From: a bacterium BMS3Abin14
Lineage (GTDB): Bacteria > BMS3Abin14
DNA length: 64,000 nt
NCBI GenBank assembly: GCA_002897695.1
Contig: BDTG01000043.1
Span: 62,001 to 126,000 of the forward strand
Reading direction: 5' to 3'
This document shows, piece after piece, positions 1 to 9,921 of this stretch (positions within the stretch are counted from its first letter, which is position 1; each line of letters starts with the position of its first letter). A program made the position numbers and the translations under genes. The notes beneath the pieces were generated by a model. It saw only the letters and a list, made by a program, of their open reading frames with translations, was not told the origin of the DNA and did not search any database.

Positions 1-6
1 AGACAC

Positions 7-1311
7 ATGATCTGGGACGAAGAATTCGAAACCATGCCGAGGGAGGCACTGGAATCGCTGCAGGCTTACAGGCTCAGGAAAATCGCCGAGAGGGTTTACG
101 CTACCGTACCATTTTACAAGGAGGCCTTTGACAGGGCAAAGGTTCATCCATCCCGGATCAAATCCCTGGATGACCTGAAAAGATTGCCGTTTACAAACAA
201 AACCGACCTCAGGGATAACTATCCTTTCAAGCTCTTTACCCTTCCGTTGCACGAGGTCGTCCGTATTCACGCGTCTTCAGGGACAACCGGAAAACCGACA
301 GTTGTGGGGTATACCCGGCGGGATATCGATACATGGTCATCACTCATGGCCAGGACCTTGTCCTGTGCCGGCGTTCAAAAAGGGGATGTGGTTCAGAACG
401 CCTATGGCTATGGCCTTTTTACCGGCGGGCTCGGGTTTCACTACGGATCGGAGAAGCTGGGAGCCACCGTTATCCCCATCTCCGGGGGGAACACAAAGCG
501 GCAGATCATGATCATGGAGGACTTCGGCAGCACGGTCCTCGTCTGCACCCCTTCATATGCCCTGACCATCGCGGAAGCCATGGATGAAATGGGGGTCACG
601 AAGGACCGGCTCAAACTACGGATAGGTATCTTCGGCGCTGAACCGTGGTCCCGGAACATGCGCCAGCAGGTCGAGGCCAGGCTGGGTATTCAGGCTGTTG
701 ACATCTACGGCCTTTCCGAAGTTATCGGGCCGGGAGTCAGCGTCGAGTGCATCGAAGCCCAGAACGGACTGCATATCTTCGAGGACCACTTCATCCCGGA
801 GGTGATTGACCCGGATACGGGGGATGCGCTTCCATTCGGCGAGGAAGGGGAGCTCGTATTTACGACCCTGACCAAAGAGGCATTTCCGGTTATCAGGTAC
901 CGGACCAAGGATATAACCCGGCTGTTCCCGGAACCGTGCCGCTGCGGCAGAACCCATGTGAGGATGGACCGCGTGACAGGCCGCACCGACGACATGCTCA
1001 TCATCAGGGGCGTTAATTTCTTCCCAAGCCAGATTGAGAGCCTCCTCATGAACATTGATGGACTTGAACCCCATTATCAGATTATAGTTCGGAGGGAAGG
1101 CACACTGGATACCCTGGAGGTGAGGATCGAGGTCAACGAGGCAGTGTTCTCCGATGAAATAAGGAAGCTGGAGGCCCTGGAAAAAAAGGTGACAAGTGAA
1201 TGCAAGGAAATCCTGGGGATCTCGGCCAGGATAAAGCTGGTTGAACCGAAGACCCTTCAACGGTTCGAAGGGAAGGCAACAAGGGTCATCGACGAGCGAA
1301 AAATTCAGTAG
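7..1311 (+). CDS. paaK: Phenylacetate-CoA ligase (AMP-forming), copy 1
   Basis: This 434-residue protein belongs to the adenylate-forming PaaK family, which couples an aryl acetate (phenylacetate and analogues) to CoA using ATP in the cytoplasm. The nucleotide-binding loop SSGTTGKPT is at residues 90-98. Further family blocks are [17 protein letters not shown], a Cys-containing EPCRCGRT segment and the C-terminal [18 protein letters not shown] block. Length is normal for PaaK (about 430). It opens a + strand block: the ACT gene starts 10 bp after its stop, followed by a Liv transporter and a second paaK. The gene sits 6 bp from the window edge, so upstream promoter and partners cannot be seen. 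The exact acid used is not certain. Confidence 0.95.
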   Translation: MIWDEEFETMPREALESLQAYRLRKIAERVYATVPFYKEAFDRAKVHPSRIKSLDDLKRLPFTNKTDLRDNYPFKLFTLPLHEVVRIHASSGTTGKPTVVGYTRRDIDTWSSLMARTLSCAGVQKGDVVQNAYGYGLFTGGLGFHYGSEKLGATVIPISGGNTKRQIMIMEDFGSTVLVCTPSYALTIAEAMDEMGVTKDRLKLRIGIFGAEPWSRNMRQQVEARLGIQAVDIYGLSEVIGPGVSVECIEAQNGLHIFEDHFIPEVIDPDTGDALPFGEEGELVFTTLTKEAFPVIRYRTKDITRLFPEPCRCGRTHVRMDRVTGRTDDMLIIRGVNFFPSQIESLLMNIDGLEPHYQIIVRREGTLDTLEVRIEVNEAVFSDEIRKLEALEKKVTSECKEILGISARIKLVEPKTLQRFEGKATRVIDERKIQ

Positions 1312-1321
1312 GGGGTTCAAG

Positions 1322-1747
1322 ATGAAGGTCAAACAGGTTTCCGTTTTTATGGAGAATAAAGCCGGCAGACTTGCTCAGATAACACGGGCGCTCGGAGACG
1401 AGGGCATCAATATCCTTACCTTGTCCCTTGCCGACACGGCCGATTTTGGCATATTGAGGCTTATGGTCGGTGACACCGGGAAGGCGGTTCGCGTTCTGAA
1501 GGCAGCCGGGTTTACCGTAGGAGAAAACGATGTTCTGGCGGTTGACATCCCCGATCAGCCGGGCGGGCTGGCGGACTTCCTTGAGCTCATCGGGGTCAAT
1601 GACATCAATATCGAGTATATGTACGCATACAGGAAGGGCGGTAAGTCCATCCTCATATTCCGGTTTGAGGACCTGGACCGGGCGGGAAAGATCTTTGCCG
1701 ATACCCCGTTCAAGCTCCTTTCAAGCGAGGAGCTATACGGGCTTTAA
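1322..1747 (+). CDS. Tandem ACT-domain amino-acid-binding protein
   Basis: A 141-residue protein made of two ACT domains. The first starts at KQVSVFMENKAGRLAQITRAL (residues 3 to about 70) and the second at VLAVDIPDQPGGLADFLELI. The N-GRLA and QPGGLA turns are the usual ligand-binding loops. ACT pairs bind amino acids and act as small allosteric sensors. The ATG at 1322 is preferred because the longer frame runs back into paaK, and GGGGG lies just upstream of it. Families of this size often sit beside paaK and ferredoxin-dependent arylpyruvate oxidoreductases, so it may sense an aromatic or branched-chain amino acid. That role is inferred. Confidence 0.85.
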   Translation: MKVKQVSVFMENKAGRLAQITRALGDEGINILTLSLADTADFGILRLMVGDTGKAVRVLKAAGFTVGENDVLAVDIPDQPGGLADFLELIGVNDINIEYMYAYRKGGKSILIFRFEDLDRAGKIFADTPFKLLSSEELYGL

Positions 1748-1829
1748 ACGAGGCGCAACGCATTTCAGCGATAAAACGCGTTGTGGGCGAAATAAACTAC
1801 CAGGAGGTAGGGGGCGGGAGGAAAAGGAT

Positions 1830-3005
1830 ATGAATTGGATCAGGAAAACGACGGTTTTGTGTGCCGCTTTGACCCTGGCCGTGGCCATGGTTGTCGGTTC
1901 GGCGGGTCCCGCAGCGGCACGTAAGGTGTACAAGATCGGCGCGCTCTTCGCAACCAGCGGGCCGGCATCCATGCTCGGGTTGCCCGAGAAAAACACGGCG
2001 TCCATGCTGGAGGAATCCATCAACAGCCAGGGCGGGATCAACGGTACGCCGATTAAACTGATTATCTACGATACCCAGGCCGATCCGACCAAAACCGTCA
2101 CCGCGGCAAAGAAGCTTATCAAGAAGGATAAAGTCGACGTCATTATCGGGCCCACCACCTCGGGAGCTACCCTTGCCATAATAGACGTGATTCAGAAGGC
2201 CGAGATACCGTTGATCTCCTGCGCGGCATCGGTCCGTATCGTTCAGCCGGTAAAAAAGTGGGTATTCAAGACGCCCCAGACCGACGTCATGGCAGTTGAA
2301 AAGATCTACGCCAAGCTTCAGAAAGAGGGAAAGAAGAAGATCGCCATAATCACGGTCAGCAACGGGTTCGGCGATTCGGGCCGGGTCCAGCTCAAGAAGT
2401 TCGCAAATAAATACGGCATTACCGTCGTAGCCGATGAACGGTACGGTTCCAAGGACACGGATATGACGGTTCAGATGACCAAGATAAAGGGCACTGATGC
2501 CGAGGCCATTATCTGCTGGGGAACAAACCCCGGGCCTGCCGTCATCGCCAAGAACAGAAAGCAGTTGGGCATAACGATCCCGCTGTACAATAGCCACGGC
2601 GTTGCCTCAAAGAAGTTCATCGAGCTTTCCGGCGGCGCTGCCGAGGGGACCTTTCTCCCCGCAGGCAGGTTGCTCGTAGCAGACCAGCTGCCCGATTCCG
2701 ATCCCCAGAAGGCCGTTCTGGTCGGCTACAGGGACAACTACGAGAAGAGGTTCGGTGGTTCCGTCAGTACCTTCGGCGGACACGCCTACGACGCCTTTAA
2801 TATCGCTGTGCAGGCCCTAAGAAATCTCTCCGACAAGAAGATGGATCCCACCAGGGGAGCGATTCGCAGCGCGATAGAGAAGATTCACGGTTTCGTCGGA
2901 ACGGGCGGAGTGTTCAACTTTTCACCCGAGGATCACAACGGCCTCACCCAGGACGACTTCGTCATGATCAAGATAGAGAACGGTAGCTGGAAACTGGCCG
3001 AGTAA
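1830..3005 (+). CDS. livK: Branched-chain amino-acid-type ABC transporter substrate-binding protein
   Basis: A 391-residue periplasmic binding protein of the Leu/Ile/Val (Peripla_BP_6) class. The N-terminus is a Sec signal peptide: MNWIRKTT, a hydrophobic stretch, then AAA before RKVYKIGALF. The mature part begins with the typical IGALFATSGPAS block and ends with GVFNFSPEDHNGL. The ATG at 1830 follows GGGAGGAAAAGG, and the upstream 100 codons of the same frame overlap the ACT gene in another frame, so they are excluded. It is the first transporter gene. Because it is flanked by aryl-CoA ligases, the ligand may be an aromatic acid or amino acid rather than leucine. Confidence 0.93.
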   Translation: MNWIRKTTVLCAALTLAVAMVVGSAGPAAARKVYKIGALFATSGPASMLGLPEKNTASMLEESINSQGGINGTPIKLIIYDTQADPTKTVTAAKKLIKKDKVDVIIGPTTSGATLAIIDVIQKAEIPLISCAASVRIVQPVKKWVFKTPQTDVMAVEKIYAKLQKEGKKKIAIITVSNGFGDSGRVQLKKFANKYGITVVADERYGSKDTDMTVQMTKIKGTDAEAIICWGTNPGPAVIAKNRKQLGITIPLYNSHGVASKKFIELSGGAAEGTFLPAGRLLVADQLPDSDPQKAVLVGYRDNYEKRFGGSVSTFGGHAYDAFNIAVQALRNLSDKKMDPTRGAIRSAIEKIHGFVGTGGVFNFSPEDHNGLTQDDFVMIKIENGSWKLAE

Positions 3006-3082
3006 AATAAATCAATCCAGAGTCCAAGGCCTTCCGCGGTGTAGCCCGAAGGACGAAGACGGGTCCAGAGTCCAAAGAATAG

Positions 3083-3103
3083 GGGGGCCGAATTTCGGCC
3101 CCC
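3083..3103 (+). terminator. GC-rich hairpin between livK and livH (attenuator candidate)
   Basis: GGGGGCCG (3083-3090) and CGGCCCCC (3096-3103) form a perfect 8-bp stem with loop AATTT. There is no U-tract after it, so it is unlikely to be a strong intrinsic terminator. It is better placed to stabilise the livK message 3' end or to reduce read-through into livHMGF. This fits the need for more binding protein than permease. The function is inferred. Confidence 0.5.
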
Positions 3104-3127
3104 TCGTATGTCCAAGGGACGCAGAAC

Positions 3128-4012
3128 ATGACCTTATCCCAGCAGATTCTTCAGTACATCATAACCGGTGTGACCATCGGAAGCGTCTATACGCTTATAG
3201 GGCTTGGTTTCAACATTATCTACAACGCCACGGAGATCATCAACTTCGCGCAGGGGGAGTTCGTCATGCTGGGCGCCCTTTTTACGATTTCGGGCGTGCA
3301 GCTGCTGCATCTTCCCCTGATCGCGGCCTGCGTTCTGGCAACCCTGGCAGTGGCCCTTGTCGGGGTGATATTCGATTTCACTGCCATCAGACCTCTTAAA
3401 GAAGCCAACCCAATCACGCTGATCATTATCACCATCGGAGCGTCCATCTTCATCAGGGGGATTGCGAGCCTTGTCTGGGGAAAAGAACCATATCTCTTGA
3501 AGGCTTTTTCGGGCGAAGAGCCGATTCCTTTTTTTGGCGCCGTTCTGCAGCCGCAGAGCATCTGGGTCATGGCGACCGCATTTATCATCGTCATGGGATT
3601 GAGGCAGTTTTTTGGAAAGACGCTCACCGGAAAGGCGATGATGGCCAGCGCCGTTCAGCCCCGAGCCGCAAGGCTCGTGGGCATCGACGTGCGGAACATG
3701 GTCCTTCTGTCCTTCGGCCTCAGCGGAGCCGTCGGTTCGCTTGCCGGCATTGTTATTTCCCCCATAAGCATGGCCCAGTACGATATGGGCGTAATCCTGG
3801 GCCTTAAAGGTTTTTGCGCGGCCATCATCGGCGGTCTGGGAAACCCATGGGGGGTGGTGGTGGGTGGCATCTCACTCGGTGTTCTGGAATCGTTGGGAGC
3901 GGGCCTGATCTCCAGCGGGTACAAGGATGCCATCGCCTTCATTATTCTCCTGCTCATGCTCTTTTTTCGGCCCCAGGGGATTCTCGGCAGAACCAGGGGA
4001 GACCGGGTGTGA
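3128..4012 (+). CDS. livH: Branched-chain amino-acid-type ABC transporter permease LivH
   Basis: A 294-residue inner-membrane permease with about eight hydrophobic segments. Family blocks include YTLIGLGFNIIYNATEIINFAQGEFVMLGA near the N-terminus (GLGFNIIY and INFAQGEF are diagnostic) and the EAA-like loop GLKGFCAAIIGGLGNPWG near residue 225-240. It pairs with LivM to form the pore. The next gene overlaps its stop by 4 bp (GTGA), so livH and livM are translationally coupled. There is no ambiguity in family; only the substrate is uncertain. Confidence 0.94.
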   Translation: MTLSQQILQYIITGVTIGSVYTLIGLGFNIIYNATEIINFAQGEFVMLGALFTISGVQLLHLPLIAACVLATLAVALVGVIFDFTAIRPLKEANPITLIIITIGASIFIRGIASLVWGKEPYLLKAFSGEEPIPFFGAVLQPQSIWVMATAFIIVMGLRQFFGKTLTGKAMMASAVQPRAARLVGIDVRNMVLLSFGLSGAVGSLAGIVISPISMAQYDMGVILGLKGFCAAIIGGLGNPWGVVVGGISLGVLESLGAGLISSGYKDAIAFIILLLMLFFRPQGILGRTRGDRV

Positions 4013-5001
4013 ACATCCGGTCCGGTCTGAGGTCACCTTACGCAGGATTCATCCTGTTTGCCGTTCTCGCTCTTTGCATGCCCCTGTTGGTCACCAACGA
4101 TTACTATCTGAACCTTCTCGTCATAATAGGCATCAATTCCATCACCGTCATAGGGCTGGATCTTCTCATGGGATATACCGGCCAGATATCCCTTGGCCAT
4201 GCGGCGTTTTACGGGCTGGGGGCCTATGCGTCCGGGATCCTTTCTGTCCGCTATGGATGGCCCGCCCTGGCTGAACTTGCCGTAGCCCTCATCGTCGTCG
4301 CATCCATCGCCTTTCTTATCGGCATTCCCACCCTCAAGCTCCACGGCCACTACCTGGCAATGGCGACCCTGGGCTTCGGCATCATAGTCTACATTGCCTT
4401 TCAGGAGATGGATTTCCTCACGGGCGGCCCCTCGGGGTTGGTGGGGATCAAGCCCATGTCCATTTTCGGTATTCCCTTCGAATCCGACAGGGCATATTAT
4501 CTTCTGGTCTGTGGTTTTCTTCTCGTTTCTCTCATCCTTTCCATAAACCTAATCCGGTCGCGGGTGGGCAGGGCGCTGCGCGCTATCCACGGGTCCGAAG
4601 TAGCTGCCTCTGTCCTGGGTGTGAACACAGCTCGTTTCAAGGTCGGTATCTTTGTCCTCTCAGCTATGTACGCCGCAACGGCGGGATGGCTGTATGCCCA
4701 TTACATCGGGTTTATCAGCCCTAGCTCTTTCGGTTTCCTCTTTTCAATTAAACTGGTGACCATGGTTGTCATCGGGAGCCTGGGCAGTGTCTGGGGAGGG
4801 ATATTCGGGGCCGCTCTCCTGACAAGCCTGCCCGAATTTCTCGCATTTTTTGAGAATTATGAGAGCGCGGTTTTTGGATTTGTACTTCTGGTTGTCATGA
4901 TATTCATGCCGAGGGGACTTCTTCGGGGGGTTGAGGAGCTCATGATACGTGTCTTTGGCGCCTTTACCGGTCAGTCTGCCGGAGCAGGTGATAAAAGGTG
5001 A
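4009..5001 (+). CDS. livM: Branched-chain amino-acid-type ABC transporter permease LivM
   Basis: A 330-residue membrane permease. Family blocks are LDLLMGYTGQISLGHAAFYGLGAY and, near residue 250-265, VTMVVIGSLGSVWGGIFGA, the loop that meets the ATPases. The start is the GTG at 4009, inside the GTGA overlap with the livH stop. A longer frame from 3814 exists but lies wholly over livH and gives no LivM-like residues. Its own stop overlaps the GTG of livG in the same way, so livH, livM and livG form a chain of 4-bp overlaps that keeps subunit output matched. Confidence 0.93.
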   Translation: MNIRSGLRSPYAGFILFAVLALCMPLLVTNDYYLNLLVIIGINSITVIGLDLLMGYTGQISLGHAAFYGLGAYASGILSVRYGWPALAELAVALIVVASIAFLIGIPTLKLHGHYLAMATLGFGIIVYIAFQEMDFLTGGPSGLVGIKPMSIFGIPFESDRAYYLLVCGFLLVSLILSINLIRSRVGRALRAIHGSEVAASVLGVNTARFKVGIFVLSAMYAATAGWLYAHYIGFISPSSFGFLFSIKLVTMVVIGSLGSVWGGIFGAALLTSLPEFLAFFENYESAVFGFVLLVVMIFMPRGLLRGVEELMIRVFGAFTGQSAGAGDKR

Positions 5002-5756
5002 GTCCCTTACTCAAAACGGAAAAACTGACGAAGTATTTTGGCGGTGTCAAGGCCCTTAACGGGGTAGACATAGAGGTGCGCCGGGGGATCATACAGTCGG
5101 TCATCGGGCCCAACGGAGCCGGCAAAACGACTTTTTTTAACGTGGTGTCCGGAATTTTCCGGCCTTCCGCGGGCGAGATAGTCTTCGACGGGGAGCTGAT
5201 CACTGGAATGCAGTCCCACAGAATCGCCTCCCGCGGCCTCACAAGGACCTTTCAGAATCTGCAGCTTTTTTCCGAGATGACGGTCCTCGAGAACGTTATG
5301 GTGGGGATGCACCTGCGATCGAGCTCCGGATTTTTTTCATCTGCGGTAAAGCTGCCTTCGGCGATCAGGGAAGAGCGAGCTATCCGGGAACGTTCCATGG
5401 ATTGGCTGCGATTCGTGGGCCTCGATGAACAGTGGGAACGGATAGCCTCCGGCCTCCCGTTCGGAAACCAGAGGCTCCTCGAGATGGCCAGGGCGCTGGC
5501 CTCGGAGCCCCGTCTCCTGATGCTGGATGAACCGGCGGCGGGGTTAAACAACAGGGAGACACAGGACCTTGCCGAACTGATTGTACGCATCAAAAACGAA
5601 AATATTACGGTGCTCCTGGTGGAACACGATATGGACCTGGTCATGGAGGTTTCAGAACGCGTTATGGTGATGGATCAGGGAAAGGTTATTGCCCAGGGTG
5701 ATCCGGAGGCTATCCGCAAGGACGAAAAAGTGCTCAAGGCCTATCTCGGGGTTTAG
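4998..5756 (+). CDS. livG: Liv-type ABC transporter ATP-binding protein LivG
   Basis: A 252-residue ABC ATPase. Walker A is GPNGAGKTTFF (about residues 35-45), the Q-loop region is TRTFQNLQLF, the signature is the LivG-typical LPFGNQRLLEMARAL, and Walker B is LLMLDEPAAGL followed by the switch segment VEHDMDLVMEV. It powers the LivHM permease with LivF from the cytoplasmic face. The start is GTG at 4998, overlapping the livM stop by 4 bp. Confidence 0.94.
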   Translation: MSPLLKTEKLTKYFGGVKALNGVDIEVRRGIIQSVIGPNGAGKTTFFNVVSGIFRPSAGEIVFDGELITGMQSHRIASRGLTRTFQNLQLFSEMTVLENVMVGMHLRSSSGFFSSAVKLPSAIREERAIRERSMDWLRFVGLDEQWERIASGLPFGNQRLLEMARALASEPRLLMLDEPAAGLNNRETQDLAELIVRIKNENITVLLVEHDMDLVMEVSERVMVMDQGKVIAQGDPEAIRKDEKVLKAYLGV

Positions 5757-5793
5757 TAGATCCGTGAGGAAGGCCGAAGGAGGTAGCTGACCG

Positions 5794-6534
5794 TTGCTGA
5801 GGGTCCGGAATATTACCACATACTACGGACGAATCCAGATCCTGAAGGGGATCTCCATCCATGTGGGGGAGGGGGAGATCGTTGCTCTTATAGGGGCCAA
5901 CGGAGCAGGCAAGACAACATTGATCCACACCATAAGCGGGTTATTGAAAGTGCAGAGCGGGACGATTAAACTCGGAGACAAGGAGATCCAGAACCGTCCC
6001 CCGGAGTGGATCGTGAGGCGAGGGATCTCCCAGGTCCCGGAGGGCCGCCTTGTTTTTGCGCCCCTCAGCGTGGAGGATAACCTTAAACTGGGAGCCTACG
6101 TCAGGTATCGTGCGGGGAAAAAGGATGAGATATCCCGGAGTCTGGAGGAGGCATTTGCCCTTTTCCCGCCCCTTGAGGAACGAAGATCCCAGCAGGCCGG
6201 CACTTTAAGCGGAGGGGAACAGCAGATGCTGGCTGTCGCAAGGGCGCTTATGGCGCAGCCGAAACTCCTGCTCCTGGACGAGCCTTCCCTGGGGTTGGCG
6301 CCCATCGTTTCAGCGGAGATCTTCAGGGTCATTTTACGGTTGAGGGAAAGCGGGGTCACGATCCTCCTGGTTGAACAGAATGCCCATGCGGCCCTCGCGG
6401 TAGCCGATCGCGCCTATGTGCTGGAGACCGGGACCGTGGTTCTTCAGGACAGCGCCGACCGATTATTGCAGAACCGGGAGGTCCAGCGGGCATACCTGGG
6501 CAAGGGGAAGAAGGAGATCTGGGACGCCGATTGA
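5794..6534 (+). CDS. livF: Liv-type ABC transporter ATP-binding protein LivF
   Basis: A 246-residue ABC ATPase with Walker A GANGAGKTTLI, signature LSGGEQQMLAVARAL, Walker B LLLLDEPSLGL and H-loop-region VEQNAHAAL. It is the second ATPase of the Liv transporter. The start is TTG at 5794, with a strong AAGGAGGT site about 10 bp upstream. It ends the transporter block 62 bp before the second paaK. Confidence 0.94.
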   Translation: MLRVRNITTYYGRIQILKGISIHVGEGEIVALIGANGAGKTTLIHTISGLLKVQSGTIKLGDKEIQNRPPEWIVRRGISQVPEGRLVFAPLSVEDNLKLGAYVRYRAGKKDEISRSLEEAFALFPPLEERRSQQAGTLSGGEQQMLAVARALMAQPKLLLLDEPSLGLAPIVSAEIFRVILRLRESGVTILLVEQNAHAALAVADRAYVLETGTVVLQDSADRLLQNREVQRAYLGKGKKEIWDAD

Positions 6535-6596
6535 GCGTGGGGCAGGGTCCCGGGCGTTTGGACATTTACAGGAATGTGTGATCAAGAGGGTTTCAT

Positions 6597-7907
6597 ATGA
6601 ATAACTACAGGGCATGGAACGAATCGGCCGAAAAGATGTCCCGGGATGAACTGGAACAGCTTCAGTTCGAGAGGCTCCAATCCACACTGAACCGGGTTTA
6701 CAGGAACGTAAAGTTCTACCAGCGTCGTTTCGACGATCTGGGCCTCCAGCCGTCCGACATACGGACCATGGACGATCTGGAAAAGATCCCCTTTACGACA
6801 AAGGATGACCTGCGCGAGAACTATCCCTACGGGATGCTCGCGGTTCCCCTCAGGGAGGTTGTCCGCATTCACTCCTCGACGGGAACAACCGGCAAGCCAA
6901 CCGTTATCTGTTATTCGCGAAACGACCTGGACAAGTGGAGTGAACTGGTTGCCCGTATCCTCACCTCCGGAGGCGTTACGAGGGACGATGTGGTCCAGAT
7001 CGCCTTCGGATACGGTCTTTTTACCGGGGGGTTCGGACTGCACGCCGGCGCTGAAAAGATCGGCGCCTCGGTTATTCCTGTCTCCAGCGGCAACACAGCG
7101 AAGCAGTTGATGATCATGGAGGATTACCGCACTTCCGCACTTGTGTGCACCCCCTCCTATGCCCTGTTTATCAGCGAGGTGATGGAGAAAAACAGTATCG
7201 ACCTCCGGAGGCTAAGCCTGCGTTACGGCCTTTTCGGCTCCGAGCCATGGTCCGAAAGGATGAGGTCGGAACTCGAGGAGAAGCTGGGGATAGTAGCTAC
7301 CGACAATTATGGCCTTTCTGAGGTCATGGGCCCGGGCGTGGCCGGGGAGTGCATCGTAAAATCAGGTCTTCACCTCAATGAGGACCACTACCTTCCGGAG
7401 GTTATTGACCCGGACACCGGGGAGCGCCTGCCCATGGGCAAGGTCGGGGAACTGGTGATTACCACCATAACCAACGAGGCGATGCCCCTGATACGTTTCA
7501 GAACCAGGGATCTCACACGCCTTTATGTTGACGATTGTCCCTGCGGACGATCCCTGATAAAAATAGAGAAGGTGAAGGGCCGATCCGATGACATGATCAT
7601 CATCAAGGGGGTGAACGTCTTTCCGAGCCAGGTTGAGGAGGTACTCAGCCAGTTCGAGGGTGTTACCCCCCACTATCAGATCGTCCTGTCGCGAGACGGC
7701 GCCCTGGATTCGATGGCGGTTCTTGTCGAAATCACGGAGGCCTTCTTTTTCGACGAGATGAAAAAGCAGCGCGACCTCCTTGACCGGATAAGGGAGGACC
7801 TTCGCAGCACACTGGGCCTCGGGGTGAATGTCAAGCTCGTGGAACCGAAAACCATCGAGAGGTTCGAGGGAAAGGCGCAAAGGGTCGTGGACCGGAGGGA
7901 GTTGTAG
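6597..7907 (+). CDS. paaK: Phenylacetate-CoA ligase (AMP-forming), copy 2
   Basis: A 436-residue PaaK-family ligase, clearly paralogous to the protein at 7-1311. The loop [10 protein letters not shown] is at residues 93-102. [32 protein letters not shown] and [18 protein letters not shown] match the first copy block by block. The two copies flank the ACT and liv genes. They may activate different aryl acids, for example phenylacetate versus 4-hydroxyphenyl- or indole-acetate. That split is inferred. The gmd gene follows 5 bp after the stop, so the two blocks could share a transcript. Confidence 0.95.
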   Translation: MNNYRAWNESAEKMSRDELEQLQFERLQSTLNRVYRNVKFYQRRFDDLGLQPSDIRTMDDLEKIPFTTKDDLRENYPYGMLAVPLREVVRIHSSTGTTGKPTVICYSRNDLDKWSELVARILTSGGVTRDDVVQIAFGYGLFTGGFGLHAGAEKIGASVIPVSSGNTAKQLMIMEDYRTSALVCTPSYALFISEVMEKNSIDLRRLSLRYGLFGSEPWSERMRSELEEKLGIVATDNYGLSEVMGPGVAGECIVKSGLHLNEDHYLPEVIDPDTGERLPMGKVGELVITTITNEAMPLIRFRTRDLTRLYVDDCPCGRSLIKIEKVKGRSDDMIIIKGVNVFPSQVEEVLSQFEGVTPHYQIVLSRDGALDSMAVLVEITEAFFFDEMKKQRDLLDRIREDLRSTLGLGVNVKLVEPKTIERFEGKAQRVVDRREL

Positions 7908-7912
7908 GAACG

Positions 7913-8953
7913 ATGAAAAAGGCGTTGATCACAGGCATTACGGGGCAGGATGGATCCTATCTCGCTGAGTTTCTTCTGGCGAAAGGCTACGAGGTTCACG
8001 GAATCATCAGAAGGGCCAGCACTTTCAATACCGCACGGATCGACCACCTCTATGTGGATACTCACATCAACAACGTCACCTTCTATCTTCATTACGGGGA
8101 CTTAGCGGACCCAAGCCAGATTTACAACATCATCCACAACATCCATCCTGACGAGATCTACCATCTTGGGGCCCAGAGCCACGTTCGCGTCAGCTTCGAC
8201 ATCCCGGAATACACAGGCGACGTTACGGGACTGGGGACGATACGGCTCCTCGAGGCGATCCGGAGGAGCGGGATCAAGACCCGCTATTACCAGGCGTCCA
8301 GCAGCGAGATGTTCGGTAATTCACCCCCTCCCCAGGGCGAGAACACGGTATTTTATCCCAGGAGCCCCTATGCGGCCGCAAAGGTTTACTCCCACTGGAT
8401 GACCGTAAACTACCGGGAGGCGTACAGCCTTTACGCATGCAGCGGCATCCTTTTTAACCACGAAAGCCCAAGGAGGGGTGAGACGTTCGTTACCCGGAAG
8501 ATAACCCGGGCTCTCGCCAACATCCAGGCGGGCAGGCAGAAGAAACTTTATCTGGGGAACCTTAAGGCCGGCAGGGACTGGGGGTTCGCCCCCGATTACG
8601 TCAAGGCCATGTGGATGATCCTCCAGCAGGAGCGCCCGGAAGATTTCGTCATCTCAACAGGTGAGACGCACACCGTGGAGGAGTTCCTCGTTGAGGCGTT
8701 TTCCTACGCCGGGCTCGATCATCAGAAATACGTCGAGATCGATCCAAAATATTTCAGGCCCACGGAGGTGGACGTTCTCACCGGTGACTCCTCCAAAGCC
8801 CGCCGCGTACTCGGCTGGAAGCCCCTGGTCTCCTTCAGGGAACTCGTCAGGATCATGGTTGACTCCGACATGGAGGCCGCAGGCCTCACTTCGCCGGGGG
8901 AGGGAAAAGCGATTCTGGCGGAGAAGGACTTCGGATGGATAAAGAGACCCTAG
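7913..8953 (+). CDS. gmd: GDP-mannose 4,6-dehydratase
   Basis: A 346-residue extended short-chain dehydrogenase that converts GDP-D-mannose to GDP-4-keto-6-deoxymannose. The NADP-binding motif [15 protein letters not shown] lies at residues 7-21. The catalytic set is the S/T-containing [10 protein letters not shown] and Y-x3-K in [11 protein letters not shown]. The family blocks HYGDLADPS and [16 protein letters not shown] are also present. Length matches the family. It is the first gene of the nucleotide-sugar run, and the downstream genes make and consume its substrate and product. Confidence 0.96.
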   Translation: MKKALITGITGQDGSYLAEFLLAKGYEVHGIIRRASTFNTARIDHLYVDTHINNVTFYLHYGDLADPSQIYNIIHNIHPDEIYHLGAQSHVRVSFDIPEYTGDVTGLGTIRLLEAIRRSGIKTRYYQASSSEMFGNSPPPQGENTVFYPRSPYAAAKVYSHWMTVNYREAYSLYACSGILFNHESPRRGETFVTRKITRALANIQAGRQKKLYLGNLKAGRDWGFAPDYVKAMWMILQQERPEDFVISTGETHTVEEFLVEAFSYAGLDHQKYVEIDPKYFRPTEVDVLTGDSSKARRVLGWKPLVSFRELVRIMVDSDMEAAGLTSPGEGKAILAEKDFGWIKRP

Positions 8954-8982
8954 ATGTGGGCGACAGCACCGATAGGGGTGGT

Positions 8983-9921
8983 ATGGATCTGAGGGAAAAG
9001 AATATTCTGGTTACCGGCGGCGCCGGGTTCCTGGGCGGTTTCGTCACCCGGGCGCTCAGGGATGAAGGAGTTTCGTCGTCCAGGATACACATACCAAGGA
9101 GCCGGGATGTTGACCTCAGAATCCAGGAAAACTGTGTCGCCGCCGTAAGGGGGAAGGAAGTCGTTATCCACCTCGCCGCCAGTGTCGGGGGGATCGGGTT
9201 CAACAGGAGAAACCCGGGAGTTCTCTTCTACGACAACATCATTATGGGCGCCAACCTCATGGAGGCGGCCCGTCTCGAAGGTGTGGAGAAGTTTGTTCAG
9301 GTGGGCACCGTATGCGCCTACCCCAAAAACACCCCTGTTCCGTTTTCCGAGGATTCCCTCTGGGACGGGTATCCCGAGGAAACCAACGCTCCCTACGGCG
9401 TAGCCAAAAGGGCGCTTCTGGTTCAGGCTCAGGCCTACCGGGAACAGTATGGATTAAATGCCGTATTTCTCCTCCCGGTCAACCTCTACGGGCCCAACGA
9501 CAACTTCGACCTGGAGGATTCCCACGTTATTCCGGCCCTTATCAGGAAGTGCGTTGAGGCGGTGGATGGGGGAAGGGATATTCTCGACGTCTGGGGCTCA
9601 GGAAACGCAACACGGGAGTTTCTTTACGTACAGGACTGCGCAAGGGGAATTGTTCAGGCCACCCGTGATTACGATGGTTCCGAACCTGTGAACCTGGGAT
9701 CCGGCAGGGAGATCACCATAAGGGACCTGGTGGGGCTCATTGCGAAACTCACAGGCTTTACGGGATCCATAAGGTGGAACCTCACCCGGCCGGACGGCCA
9801 GCCGAGGAGATGTCTCGATACCTCCAGGGCCAGGGCGTTCGGTTTTTCGGCCACCACATCCCTGGAGGATGGGCTTGCCCGCACCATCAGATGGTACCGT
9901 GAACACGGGAAGGAAATTTAA
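8983..9921 (+). CDS. fcl: GDP-L-fucose synthase (epimerase/reductase)
   Basis: A 312-residue SDR enzyme (from the ATG at 8983) that epimerises and reduces GDP-4-keto-6-deoxymannose to GDP-L-fucose with NADPH. It shows [13 protein letters not shown], the [16 protein letters not shown] block typical of GDP-fucose synthases, Y-x3-K in APYGVAKRA, and [22 protein letters not shown]-type substrate residues near the middle. An in-frame ATG at 8935 overlaps gmd by 19 bp and would add 16 residues. I prefer 8983 because the Rossmann motif then starts near residue 10, as in the family. Confidence 0.92.
   Translation: MDLREKNILVTGGAGFLGGFVTRALRDEGVSSSRIHIPRSRDVDLRIQENCVAAVRGKEVVIHLAASVGGIGFNRRNPGVLFYDNIIMGANLMEAARLEGVEKFVQVGTVCAYPKNTPVPFSEDSLWDGYPEETNAPYGVAKRALLVQAQAYREQYGLNAVFLLPVNLYGPNDNFDLEDSHVIPALIRKCVEAVDGGRDILDVWGSGNATREFLYVQDCARGIVQATRDYDGSEPVNLGSGREITIRDLVGLIAKLTGFTGSIRWNLTRPDGQPRRCLDTSRARAFGFSATTSLEDGLARTIRWYREHGKEI

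Noticed and set aside
616-1332. 238-codon minus-strand open frame
   Set aside because: Antisense to paaK; a similar shadow exists over the second paaK at 7362-7880, as expected for paralogues with the same codon use.
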